37,614 nt of DNA from Flavobacteriaceae bacterium (GTDB taxonomy: Bacteria > Bacteroidota > Bacteroidia > Flavobacteriales > Flavobacteriaceae): NCBI GenBank assembly GCA_016780065.1, contig JADHML010000010.1, forward strand, positions 1 to 37,614, read 5' to 3'. The notes under the pieces were generated by a model that saw nothing but the letters and a program-made list of their open reading frames with translations, made no database searches and had not been told where the DNA came from. A program made the position numbers and the translations under genes. Below are positions 6,274 through 14,349 of this stretch, in pieces (position 1 is the stretch's first letter; every line of letters begins with the position of its first letter).

Positions 6274-9141
6274 CTATTCTATTAAAGCGTTATAAATCAC
6301 CCTTTGAACCTCCGACCTAAAGTTGGTGTCCACCAGTTTGGTATTTTCCATGGTTGGGTAGGTTCGATTGGACAAAAATACATAAACCAAGTCGTAATCG
6401 GGGTCTGCCCAAGCAAAGGTTCCTGTAAAGCCAGAGTGTCCAAAACTATGATCAGATGCACACAAACAAGTAGGTCCAGGGTCTTCAAACTGTTGTTTGT
6501 CAAAACCAATACCCCTACGATTGTTCTGATTGGCAAAATATCGTTGGTTAAAAAGATTGATTGTTTGGGGCTGTAGGTATTGTTGTCCCCCATAGCTGCC
6601 TCCCAGAAGATACATTTGCATGATTTTGGCTACGTCATTCGCGTTGGAAAAAAGACCCGCATGTCCTCCCACTCCATTTTGCATAGCTGCACCCATATCA
6701 TGCACATAGCCTTGCAGTTCTTGATTTCTATAATAAGTATCAATCTCAGAGGGCACAATCAGCTCTTTTGGTACTTTAGAAAGGGGGTTATAAGAGGTAT
6801 GGTAAAGACCCATAGGGTTTATTAAAAAGGACGACACTTGTCTGTCAATGCTCTCTTTGTATCGGTTTTCTATATAGGATTTAAACATATAATAAGGTAA
6901 ATCGCTGTACTTGTAGTAAAGAGAATCTAACAAAGGGCTCTGAATGATTTGGGATTCTATGGAGTCTAAATAAGAGGATTGCAAATGCAATTTATCTGCA
7001 ATCTGAATACGATGTTTTCTGCGTTGTTTTGAACGATACAAATCTTTTCGAGGAGATTGGGTCGTGCTGTCTAAAGTTTCTTTATAAAAAGGAATCCAAG
7101 GTTGTATGCCTGAATGATGTGAAAACAACTGTTTAAAGTTTACGTTGGCTTTGTTAGAACCGTCATAAGAACGAATCAAAGAAGCGATGGGGCGACTCAA
7201 AAAAAGACTGTCTTTTTCTTGTTCACGCATCGCCAATGGCAATGAGGCTATGATCTTAGTGAGTGATGCCAAATCGTACCGATGGTTCCATACAATGGGG
7301 TTGCGTTTATCATAACGCATAAATCCAAATGATTTATGATAGACCACCTTGCCCTTTCGTGCGACTAAGATTTGCATGCCTGGAGTCAAAGAGTCCAGGA
7401 TGGCTTTATGAGCCATACTGTCAATTTGTTGCAAGCGCTGGGCATCAAGACCCACTTGATTGGGATGACCGTAAGACAACCGATTGATCGGTAACAGCTG
7501 TAGTCCATCTCCCACCTGAAAGGGTCCCAGATCGACTGGGAGTTTTCCATGGGCGCCCAAAGCACCAAAGATCACTTGAGCTGCCTTGGACTGAGCTATG
7601 GGGTTGTTTTGATAGCCCAACATTACTGTTGAGAAAGCATCTAGTGGGATGTCTTGTAAGGCGTAAGGGTTGGAAAAACTGACCAAGATGGTGTTTCTTC
7701 TACGACTGAGCAGATTCAACAAATCCTTTTCTTTATTTGACAACCGATGAGATTTCCAAGGGGTTTTGTCAGAATGATGTATACCAACAATAATATGAGT
7801 ATATGGAGCCAGAATGGTTTTTTCTTCGAAAAGGTTGAGCGGTACAATGTCTGCGTAGTGCTTTAATCTGTTAAGAAAAAAAGATCCTTTATCGTCACCC
7901 AAGGGGATGTATGCAATTTTAGATGCAGACAAGTCTTGTATGGGCAAAAGTTGCCTGTCATTCTTTAATACAGTCATGGAAGCCGCTGCCAACTGGTGGA
8001 GCAATGCGGTTGTTTCCGAATTGTTTATGATGTGTTCAAGGCTTGCAACATCTATCTTTTTATGAAGGTGCAATCCTGCTTTGTGTTTGGCATCTAATAT
8101 TTTTTTAACAGAATGTGCCAATCGCTCCTCTGAAATTTCATTTGATAAATAGGCTTGCTTCAGGTCTTTGACCGCCAATCCCAAGTCTTGAGGTATCAGC
8201 AAGACATCGGCTCCCGCCAAAAAAGCATTTAACGAGGCTGTATGCTGACTGTCGTAGTCTGCCACTCCCAACATATTGAGTGCATCGGTAACTACAATGC
8301 CCGAAAAGCCCAATTCTTGTTGTAATAAATCCGTTACAATTTTTTTGGAAAGTGAGGAAGGTAAATTTGGTGAGGCATCTAAAGCAGGGATTTCTAGATG
8401 ACCAACCATAACAGATGAAACACCCGATGAAACCAAATCTTTAAAAGGAGCCAATTCGATGGCTTGCAAGCGAGCCAAATCGTGTGAGATTTTCGGTAGG
8501 GTTTTGTGAGAGTCTTTGTCGGTATCTCCATGTCCTGGAAAATGCTTTACACAAGACATCAGTCCACCATCTTCCATACCTTGGATCAACATGGATGCTT
8601 TATGGGTTACCAACTCCGTATCAGCACCCAAAGCCCGTAACCCAATAATGGGATTCTTAGGGTTGGTATTGACATCTATAACAGGAGCAAAATTCCAATG
8701 TACGCCCATCGCTCGCTGACGTTTGGCCATATTTTTTCCCATTTCATAAAGCAAACGGTCGTTCTGAATGGCGCCTAAGGTCATTTGAAAGGGAAAGGGG
8801 CTTACATCTTTTAATCGCATGGCCATTCCCCACTCAGCATCCATAGCTATGAGCAAAGGGGTTTTTGCTGTTTCTTGAAAGGTTTGGGTCAGGCGTGCTT
8901 GCTCGCGATAGGTCCCTTTTGAAAAAATAACACCCCCAATATGATGTTGTTTGATATCGCGTATGATCGCATCATAATGCAAAGTATCTTTCTCGGAAAA
9001 AGCCATGACCATAAAGAGCTGTCCGATTTTTTGCTCTAAAGTCATGTTGTTGTACAGACTGTCTACCCATCGAGACTGGGTTTGCCCCAATAGGGATGTC
9101 AAGCAAAACAAAAAGAGCAAGCTTAGGGCTTTGATTTTCAT
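6274..9141 (-). CDS. GH3 (NagZ-like) glycosidase fused to a beta-lactamase-family serine hydrolase
   Basis: A 955-residue exported fusion; the signal peptide is about 1-20 (LSLLFLFCLTSLLGQ). Residues of about 25-365 are a GH3 catalytic domain with the NagZ-type loop KHFPGHGDTDKDSH at 199-212, including the acid/base-loop H212, and the nucleophile D286 in VVTDALNM. Residues of about 385-555 are a GH3 C-terminal-type domain. Residues of about 562-955 are a class C beta-lactamase/penicillin-binding-like domain with S626-L-T-K629 as the SxxK motif, a YSD segment and FGHSGFTG as the HxG motif. The likely substrates are GlcNAc-containing muropeptides or other beta-hexosaminides in the periplasm, with the second domain acting as a peptidase or esterase; neither activity is proven. 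The gene is in an operon with an N-acetylmuramoyl-alanine amidase, consistent with peptidoglycan turnover. Confidence 0.9.
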   Translation of the reverse strand: MKIKALSLLFLFCLTSLLGQTQSRWVDSLYNNMTLEQKIGQLFMVMAFSEKDTLHYDAIIRDIKQHHIGGVIFSKGTYREQARLTQTFQETAKTPLLIAMDAEWGMAMRLKDVSPFPFQMTLGAIQNDRLLYEMGKNMAKRQRAMGVHWNFAPVIDVNTNPKNPIIGLRALGADTELVTHKASMLIQGMEDGGLMSCVKHFPGHGDTDKDSHKTLPKISHDLARLQAIELAPFKDLVSSGVSSVMVGHLEIPALDASPNLPSSLSKKIVTDLLQQELGFSGIVVTDALNMLGVADYDSQHTASLNAFLAGADVLLIPQDLGLAVKDLKQAYLSNEISEERLAHSVKKILDAKHKAGLHLHKKIDVASLEHIINNSETTALLHQLAAASMTVLKNDRQLLPIQDLSASKIAYIPLGDDKGSFFLNRLKHYADIVPLNLFEEKTILAPYTHIIVGIHHSDKTPWKSHRLSNKEKDLLNLLSRRRNTILVSFSNPYALQDIPLDAFSTVMLGYQNNPIAQSKAAQVIFGALGAHGKLPVDLGPFQVGDGLQLLPINRLSYGHPNQVGLDAQRLQQIDSMAHKAILDSLTPGMQILVARKGKVVYHKSFGFMRYDKRNPIVWNHRYDLASLTKIIASLPLAMREQEKDSLFLSRPIASLIRSYDGSNKANVNFKQLFSHHSGIQPWIPFYKETLDSTTQSPRKDLYRSKQRRKHRIQIADKLHLQSSYLDSIESQIIQSPLLDSLYYKYSDLPYYMFKSYIENRYKESIDRQVSSFLINPMGLYHTSYNPLSKVPKELIVPSEIDTYYRNQELQGYVHDMGAAMQNGVGGHAGLFSNANDVAKIMQMYLLGGSYGGQQYLQPQTINLFNQRYFANQNNRRGIGFDKQQFEDPGPTCLCASDHSFGHSGFTGTFAWADPDYDLVYVFLSNRTYPTMENTKLVDTNFRSEVQRVIYNALIE

Positions 9142-9161
9142 ATGATATAAAAATACGAAAG

Positions 9162-9644
9162 CTAAAAGAAACGACTATGCCAACTTGCGTGCGCAGGACC
9201 TTCCCAGTGGTTTTCAAATTCTGATTTGGTAGTTACAAGATGGTTAAAGACGACTGTTTCGGAAGATAACTCTTTGGATTTTGCGAGTTTTTTAAACGCC
9301 TTTAGGTCGACTGTAAAAATTTGATCGTCTTTTTTGTGATTGACATTCATTTTATCCAAAAGCACCAAATCATATTCTTTTTCCAACGATTGTATAAAAT
9401 GAACAGATTTGTCAATAGAACACCCAGTGGCAGATTGAGAGTCTTCGTTTAGGGCGATGACAATGAATTGATCATAGGGAATACAAAATCCAGCTTGAAG
9501 ATCGGCACCGTGTGCGGTCCAGTCTTCTAAAAAGGCAGTGGTTTTTTCTTTGATGGAAACCAATTCATCAGGTGTCAAAGGACGCTGAGAGGGATAGATC
9601 CAAATTCGAGAACGATCGGGCAATTGATTGAAGGGACAAAGCAT
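9162..9644 (-). CDS. Conserved small cytoplasmic protein (often labelled 'ABC transporter ATPase' without support)
   Basis: A 160-residue protein beginning MLCPFNQLPDRSRIWIYPSQ. There is no signal peptide, membrane segment, Walker A loop or ABC signature, so the ABC ATPase label that I recall for relatives in this position is not supported by the sequence. Visible conserved-looking segments are WIYPSQRPLT (15-24), FLEDWTAHGADLQAGF (about 38-53) and a C-terminal FENHWEGPAHASWHSRFF rich in aromatic and His residues. The function is unknown. It lies 2 bp downstream of the CCG-domain Fe-S protein and 20 bp upstream of the GH3 fusion, so it is co-transcribed with both. Confidence 0.8.
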   Translation of the reverse strand: MLCPFNQLPDRSRIWIYPSQRPLTPDELVSIKEKTTAFLEDWTAHGADLQAGFCIPYDQFIVIALNEDSQSATGCSIDKSVHFIQSLEKEYDLVLLDKMNVNHKKDDQIFTVDLKAFKKLAKSKELSSETVVFNHLVTTKSEFENHWEGPAHASWHSRFF

Positions 9645-9646
9645 AA

Positions 9647-10447
9647 TTATAGGTCTTCTGTTTGGGCAAGGAGTTGAGCAATATCCATAACGGCTACTTT
9701 CCCCTCTTTTTCTTTGGTTTTTACACCGTCGTGTAGCATGGTGTTACAAAACGGGCAGCCTGCTGCGATCACATCGGCTTGAGTGTCGAGCGCTTCTTCA
9801 GTACGAGCAATATTGATTTCTTTATCGCCAGCTTCCGCTTCTTTAAACATCTGAGCACCTCCTGCACCACAGCACAAACCCTTCTGTTTGCAACTTTTCA
9901 TTTCTACAAGTTCAGCCTCTAATTTTTCAAGCAAGGCTCTTGGGGCTTGGTATTCGTTATTGGCACGTCCGAGATAACAAGGATCGTGGAAGGTTATTTT
10001 TTTGCCTTTGTAGTGCCCCCCTTCGATATGCAGCCTACCCTCTGCGATAAGGTTTTTCAAAAACTGAGTATGATGCATGACCACGTATTGACCTCCCAAA
10101 CTTGGATATTCGTTTTTTAGGGTATTGAAGCAGTGCGGACAGGTGGTGACAATTTTCTTTACCCCATAGGTGTTAAGGGTTTCAATATTGGTCATGGCCT
10201 GCATCTGAAATAAAAACTCGTTTCCAGCGCGTTTGGCAGGGTCACCAGTACAACTTTCTTCAGGGCCCAACACAGCAAAACCCACCTCGGCTTTTTGCAA
10301 CAGCTGCACGAAAGCTTTGGTGATTTTTTTGGCACGATCATCAAAACTACCCGCACAACCGACCCAAAAGAGCACTTCAGGAGAATTGCCCTCTTGGGCC
10401 CATTGGGCCATGGTACGTATTGAATCAGTCGTGTTGGCCATCATCAA
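9647..10447 (-). CDS. (Fe-S)-binding protein with two CCG (cysteine-rich) domains
   Basis: A 266-residue soluble protein with the two CCG domains of the HdrB/GlpC/LutA-type electron-transfer family. The first domain contributes C66, then CPHC at 103-106. The second contributes HDPCYLGR (C157), LCCGAGGAQM (C192, C193) and GCPFCN (C231, C234). Such domains bind an unusual Fe-S cluster or a substrate. The start is one of three consecutive ATGs (10447, 10444, 10441); the longest version overlaps the end of the HAD gene by 23 bp. Its partner is very probably the membrane Fe-S protein at 10874-12196. Together they resemble HdrDE- or DsrMK-like modules that pass electrons between quinone and a soluble substrate. 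The physiological substrate is not known. Confidence 0.9.
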   Translation of the reverse strand: MMMANTTDSIRTMAQWAQEGNSPEVLFWVGCAGSFDDRAKKITKAFVQLLQKAEVGFAVLGPEESCTGDPAKRAGNEFLFQMQAMTNIETLNTYGVKKIVTTCPHCFNTLKNEYPSLGGQYVVMHHTQFLKNLIAEGRLHIEGGHYKGKKITFHDPCYLGRANNEYQAPRALLEKLEAELVEMKSCKQKGLCCGAGGAQMFKEAEAGDKEINIARTEEALDTQADVIAAGCPFCNTMLHDGVKTKEKEGKVAVMDIAQLLAQTEDL

Positions 10448-10871
10448 AAACTTGAATGGTCACCTCTTTTTCAACCAAATCGGTGAATTTTCCATTATAG
10501 CGAGTGGCTTTGACCAAGTGATTGTCAATCCAATGGTAGTTTCCACCTCGTGGTTTGCCCATCAGTAAGCTGTGATATTTAAACCCATTGGTGTTTAACC
10601 ATTCTTCCGTCACACCGCGGTGATCTTCGGTTCGAGAGGTAAAGAAACAAATAACATGTCCTTCGTCATACCAGCGGTTGAGAGTGTCGAGGGCATCAGG
10701 ATACAGCTCGGCTGTGGCCATGCGCTCTGGCTCTTCATTGGGGATGTCATCACAGATAGTGCCATCGATATCAATGAGGTAATTCTTAATTCCCTCGGGC
10801 AATACCGGACTTACGTGTTCTCCGTCTTCTAGTTTTTCGTTTAATAATCTCTCTACGTCTTTTTGTTCCAT
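10425..10871 (-). CDS. HAD-superfamily phosphatase-like protein
   Basis: A 148-residue HAD hydrolase. Motif I is YLIDIDGTIC with D34 and D36, motif II is CFFTSRT with T78/S79, a likely motif III Lys is K106 in MGKPRGG, and motif IV may be D116 in HWIDN. There is no large cap domain, which fits the small C0-type HAD proteins and the 'phosphatase/kinase 3' domain group. Relatives are sometimes labelled phosphoheptose isomerase, which the motifs here do not support. The substrate is unknown. The gene is wedged between the two Fe-S protein genes: it starts 2 bp after the membrane subunit and its 3' end overlaps the CCG gene by 23 bp. It is therefore translationally coupled to that complex, although a functional link is not obvious. 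Confidence 0.85.
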   Translation of the reverse strand: MEQKDVERLLNEKLEDGEHVSPVLPEGIKNYLIDIDGTICDDIPNEEPERMATAELYPDALDTLNRWYDEGHVICFFTSRTEDHRGVTEEWLNTNGFKYHSLLMGKPRGGNYHWIDNHLVKATRYNGKFTDLVEKEVTIQVFDDGQHD

Positions 10872-10873
10872 GT

Positions 10874-12196
10874 TTATGTATTGATTTCATCACGCCAAAG
10901 CAGTCTATCCTGTTGGTTAAACGGCCAAGGCGCTCCATTATTCTCTATGTTATTCATCATGGCATTGAGTTCTGTTGGAGCGGCAGATTGTTCCATGACG
11001 AGGTATTGTCTCATGTCCATGATGATCGAAAGGGGGTCGATTCCGATAGGACAAGCCTCTACACAAGCATTACACGATGTACAGGCCCACAATTCTTCTC
11101 TAGTTATATAATTGTCTAACAGTTGGTTTTCATTGATGGTTTGATTCTTATCAAGTAGGCTCCCCACTTCTTCTAAACGATCACGAGTGTCCATCATTAC
11201 CTTTCGAGGAGATAGTTTTTTTCCGGTTTGGTTGGCGGGACAAACATCGGTACAACGACCACACTCTGTACAGCTGTAGGCATTCAACAACTGGACACGG
11301 TTGAGGTCAATCACATCAGAAACCCCAAATTTTGCGGGTTGTTGATCTGTTTGAGGAGCCGCATATGGATCCGCACTGGGGTCAAGCATCAGTTTTACCT
11401 CTTCAGTAACAGAAGCTGTGTTTTCTAACTTGCCTTTTGGGTCTAAGTTGGCGTAATAGGTGTTCGGAAAGGCCAAAAGAATGTGTAAATGCTTTGAATA
11501 GTATAGGTAATTTAAAAAGAACAAAATACCTAAAATGTGTAGCCACCAAGCTGTACGTTCAATTGCAACAACTGTTGAGGTTGACATTCCATCAAACAAG
11601 GGTGCCATCAACTCACTGATTGGAAAAATACCTGCCTGCACATAGTATGAGATGCCCTGTTGTTGTAACCAATAGTCAGAGGCATTCATGGTTAAAAAGA
11701 GCAGCATCAACACAACTTCGATATACAAGATGTAGTCAGCGTCTCGTTTGGGCCAGCCTTTCATTTCAGGCTTCCAAAAACGCTTTATGCGAACCCAGTT
11801 TCTTCGAGTCCAAAAAAGCACCACAGCAACAATGACCAAAGCAGCAAATACTTCAAAAGTAGCGATGAGCACATCATATAACCCGCCAAGGAAGGGGGCA
11901 AACACTCTGTGAGTGCCCAAAAACCCATCAACGATGATTTCTAAAAGCTCGATATTGATGACGACAAATCCTATATAAACAACGATGTGTAACAAGCCTG
12001 CTATTGGACGAACCACCATTTTGGATTGACCAAGAGCTATACGGAGCATTTGAGCCCATCTTTTTGAGGGTTGGTCTGAACGATTGGTAGGTTTCCCTAG
12101 TCGGATATTACGAATAAGGCGGCGTACGTTTCGAGTAAAAAAAGCAATTGCTCCAAAAAAAACAATCCCGAAAATGATGTTAGCCAAATAATCCAA
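10874..12196 (-). CDS. Membrane (Fe-S)-binding electron-transfer protein (HdrE/D- or DsrM-like fusion)
   Basis: A 440-residue protein with about five transmembrane helices in the first 245 residues: about 5-22, 66-90, 107-129, 155-171 and 217-241. A cytoplasmic domain with two 4Fe-4S clusters follows, ligated by C309-x2-C312-x2-C315-x3-C319 and C372-x2-C375-x2-C378-x3-C382. H70, H220, H236 and H238 lie in or next to membrane helices and are candidates for heme b ligands, as in NarI/DsrM-type subunits; heme binding is inferred. With the CCG-domain protein encoded two genes downstream it should form a quinone-linked oxidoreductase of unknown substrate. It is 13 bp downstream of mlaD in the operon. 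Confidence 0.9.
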   Translation of the reverse strand: MDYLANIIFGIVFFGAIAFFTRNVRRLIRNIRLGKPTNRSDQPSKRWAQMLRIALGQSKMVVRPIAGLLHIVVYIGFVVINIELLEIIVDGFLGTHRVFAPFLGGLYDVLIATFEVFAALVIVAVVLFWTRRNWVRIKRFWKPEMKGWPKRDADYILYIEVVLMLLFLTMNASDYWLQQQGISYYVQAGIFPISELMAPLFDGMSTSTVVAIERTAWWLHILGILFFLNYLYYSKHLHILLAFPNTYYANLDPKGKLENTASVTEEVKLMLDPSADPYAAPQTDQQPAKFGVSDVIDLNRVQLLNAYSCTECGRCTDVCPANQTGKKLSPRKVMMDTRDRLEEVGSLLDKNQTINENQLLDNYITREELWACTSCNACVEACPIGIDPLSIIMDMRQYLVMEQSAAPTELNAMMNNIENNGAPWPFNQQDRLLWRDEINT

Positions 12197-12209
12197 AGCT
12201 TATTAAATT

Positions 12210-13157
12210 TTATTCACCCTCGTCAGTGGATTCGTATGGAACTTGTTTTTTACCAAAAAGAGAGAATTGAACATATCTTTTTGGATTCAATCTCAAATCA
12301 TCTAACAGCAATTGTAAGGAGGTGTTGGTTTGGTGCAATGCATTGTAAAGACTGTCATTAGCAACTAGTTGGCCCAACGTACCTTCACCACTTTGAATCT
12401 GAGTGGTGATCAGTGAAAGATTGGAAGTGGATTGATGGAGGTTGTCTATCAAACCACTAATATCGGCTTCAGAGAGTGTCGCAGTCGTTTGTTTTAGATC
12501 GTTTGTAATGTCGTTCAGATTGTTGATGGTTTGTCCCAACCCTCCGCTTTCCGATTGAAGGGATTGGTCGATCTGTTGACTGATGTTATCTATCGCACTC
12601 AAGGCAGAAGCAAGGTGTGTGATAGATTGATTAAGCTGGGCTTGTGCAGAGGTATCAAAAACATTTTTGAAAGCAATTAGGACGGAATCTGCATGATTGA
12701 CCATGCTTTCAATTTTTTCTTGCAAAGGAGAAAGTTTGTCGTTTACTAGTTGAGTTAGCCCAGGAGCTATGCTAGATTGTAAAGTGTCACCCGACTGGGC
12801 AAACGCTGCGCCATCTAGCGCAGGTACTACAGCAAGAGATTTACCTCCAATCAAACCCGATTCATAGATTTTAGCAGTGCTGTTTTTAGAAAAATTGTAC
12901 TGTCGATCAATACGAAACCTCACCAACAAATGGGTGTTTGAAGGAGACAAACTGATATTTTCAACCGAACCGACTTGAAATCCATTGATGGTTACGGGCG
13001 TACCCACAACCAAACCTTCTGTGTTGTCATAATTGGCATAATAAATGCCATCACGCACTAACAAATCGTTCGATTTGAGGTAGTTGAACCCAAACACAAA
13101 CAATACGATTCCAGTCAACACCAGTATGGCGGTTCTTATTTCAAGTGAGATTTTCAA
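12210..13157 (-). CDS. MlaD/MCE-domain lipid-transport protein
   Basis: A 315-residue protein with one N-terminal membrane anchor (AILVLTGIVLFVFGFNYL, about 10-27). An MCE domain follows at about 38-115, with the conserved opening YDNTEGLVVGTPVTINGFQVGSV. The remainder, about 130-300, is a helical Gln/Ser/Asn-rich region (LNQSITHLASALSAIDNISQ, DLKQTTATLSEADISG) likely to form a coiled coil or needle. MCE proteins bind phospholipids and shuttle them between the inner and outer membranes with an MlaE/MlaF ABC transporter, which is not in this window. It is 56 bp downstream of the amidase gene, an association I recall as common in Flavobacteriia. Confidence 0.9.
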   Translation of the reverse strand: MKISLEIRTAILVLTGIVLFVFGFNYLKSNDLLVRDGIYYANYDNTEGLVVGTPVTINGFQVGSVENISLSPSNTHLLVRFRIDRQYNFSKNSTAKIYESGLIGGKSLAVVPALDGAAFAQSGDTLQSSIAPGLTQLVNDKLSPLQEKIESMVNHADSVLIAFKNVFDTSAQAQLNQSITHLASALSAIDNISQQIDQSLQSESGGLGQTINNLNDITNDLKQTTATLSEADISGLIDNLHQSTSNLSLITTQIQSGEGTLGQLVANDSLYNALHQTNTSLQLLLDDLRLNPKRYVQFSLFGKKQVPYESTDEGE

Positions 13158-13213
13158 ACTTTTTATTTATTTGGTAAAAATAGGCATATAATTTGGCAAG
13201 GGAAAGAAGGGTT

Positions 13214-14302
13214 TTATTTTCTTTTCATATCATTTGTTAACGGAATTTGAATGCCGTTTTCAAAGACCACAACAAAACAATCTCTATAACCCACTTTTCG
13301 AGCTTTGTCAAGAAGCAGCATAGCTTCTTGATAGGTTGGGGCCGCCCCATAGTAGTAACGATAAATGGTTCCTTTTTGTCTTCGGGTTATTGAGCTGAGA
13401 CCCTTAAAGTTACTCGTGCTTGTTGACAGCTTGTTTGTGCTTGCTGCAATTTGAACACTAAACTCCAGCGAGGGCTTGACCGATTGCTGGGCAGGTGGTT
13501 CTGGGTTTGATTCCTGAAAAACTTCACTGTTCTGAAGGGTAGAATTGATCTTGTTTTTGTGTCCAATAATGGCTTTGGCAATGGCGTTACTCATCTCATT
13601 TTTGCCTTTTTTGGAGTTCAAATAAGCCCCCTCTGCTTTATTGGTCAAAAAGCCCAACTCAACCAACACACTAGGCATGTAGGTATTACGTAACACCAAA
13701 AAACCAGCCTGTTTGACGGTTCGGTTATTGCGTTTAAGGTTTTTTACAAAACTCTGCTGAATAAAATTGGCAGCTTCGATGCTTTGATCCAAATAGGTTT
13801 CTTGCATCAATACCAAACTGATCACGGACTCAGGGTTGTTTGGGTCAAAGCCATCATATTTTTTTTCATAATCTTCCTCAAGGTAGATTACAGAGTTTTC
13901 TTTTTGAGCAATTCGAAAGTTTCGATCGTTTTCATGAAGACCCAACACAAAGGTTTCGGCGCCATAGGCGTTTGATTTGTGTGCATTACAGTGAATAGAA
14001 ATAAACAAATCTGCCTTGGCTTTATTGGCTATGTTAGCACGCTCATTAAGCCCTAAAAACACATCTGTTCTTCGAGTATAAATAACCTTGACATCCTCAT
14101 ATTGTTTTAAAATACTGCCAATTTGCAGCACAACATCTAAGGCAATTTTTTTTTCATAGTATCCGTTGGCAATTGCACCGGGATCTTTCCCTCCATGACC
14201 TGCATCGAGGACAACTTTAAAAGGTTTGTTTTTTTGGGCGTTTATAGTTATAAGGGGTAAGAGAAGAAAAATAATAAGGAGGACTGTTGTAAATCGCTCC
14301 AT
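13214..14302 (-). CDS. N-acetylmuramoyl-L-alanine amidase (Amidase_3) with C-terminal SPOR-like domain
   Basis: The ATG at 14302 is chosen because it gives a clean signal peptide (MERFTTVLLIIFLLLPLITI, then NAQ); an upstream in-frame ATG at 14377 would overlap lptD and add 25 unlikely residues. The protein is 362 residues. The Amidase_3 zinc and catalytic residues are present: VLDAGHGGKDPG (H36), E50, SIHCNAH (H104) and the late VLVELGFLTN glutamate. Residues of about 280-355 look like a SPOR domain (FSVQIAAS, YRYYYGAAPTYQEA, GYRDCFVVVF), which binds denuded septal glycan. It cleaves the amide bond between MurNAc and the stem peptide in the periplasm, acting in cell separation. It heads the minus-strand operon and is divergent from lptD. 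Confidence 0.95.
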   Translation of the reverse strand: MERFTTVLLIIFLLLPLITINAQKNKPFKVVLDAGHGGKDPGAIANGYYEKKIALDVVLQIGSILKQYEDVKVIYTRRTDVFLGLNERANIANKAKADLFISIHCNAHKSNAYGAETFVLGLHENDRNFRIAQKENSVIYLEEDYEKKYDGFDPNNPESVISLVLMQETYLDQSIEAANFIQQSFVKNLKRNNRTVKQAGFLVLRNTYMPSVLVELGFLTNKAEGAYLNSKKGKNEMSNAIAKAIIGHKNKINSTLQNSEVFQESNPEPPAQQSVKPSLEFSVQIAASTNKLSTSTSNFKGLSSITRRQKGTIYRYYYGAAPTYQEAMLLLDKARKVGYRDCFVVVFENGIQIPLTNDMKRK

Positions 14303-14310
14303 ATAACCTG

Positions 14311-14340
14311 AAAAAATAGTCGTATTTTTGATTCCCACAA
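14311..14340 (-). promoter_or_regulatory. Probable promoter of the amidase-bshA operon
   Basis: On the minus strand TTG (14340-14338) is followed after 19 bp by TATTTTTT (14318-14311), one mismatch from the Bacteroidota TTG-N19-TAnnTTTG pattern. The ATG follows at 14302, so the leader would be very short. It overlaps the lptD -7 element on the opposite strand. Confidence 0.45.
14323..14330 (+). promoter_or_regulatory. -7 element before lptD
   Basis: TATTTTTG matches TAnnTTTG exactly and lies 19 bp before the TTG start at 14350. No TTG is seen at the usual -33 distance. It lies within the spacer of the opposing amidase promoter, so the two directions may compete. Confidence 0.45.
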
Positions 14341-14349
14341 ATAAGGCTT

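Noticed and set aside
9162-9644. ABC transporter ATPase annotation
   Set aside because: No Walker or signature motifs; the label would be inherited rather than supported.
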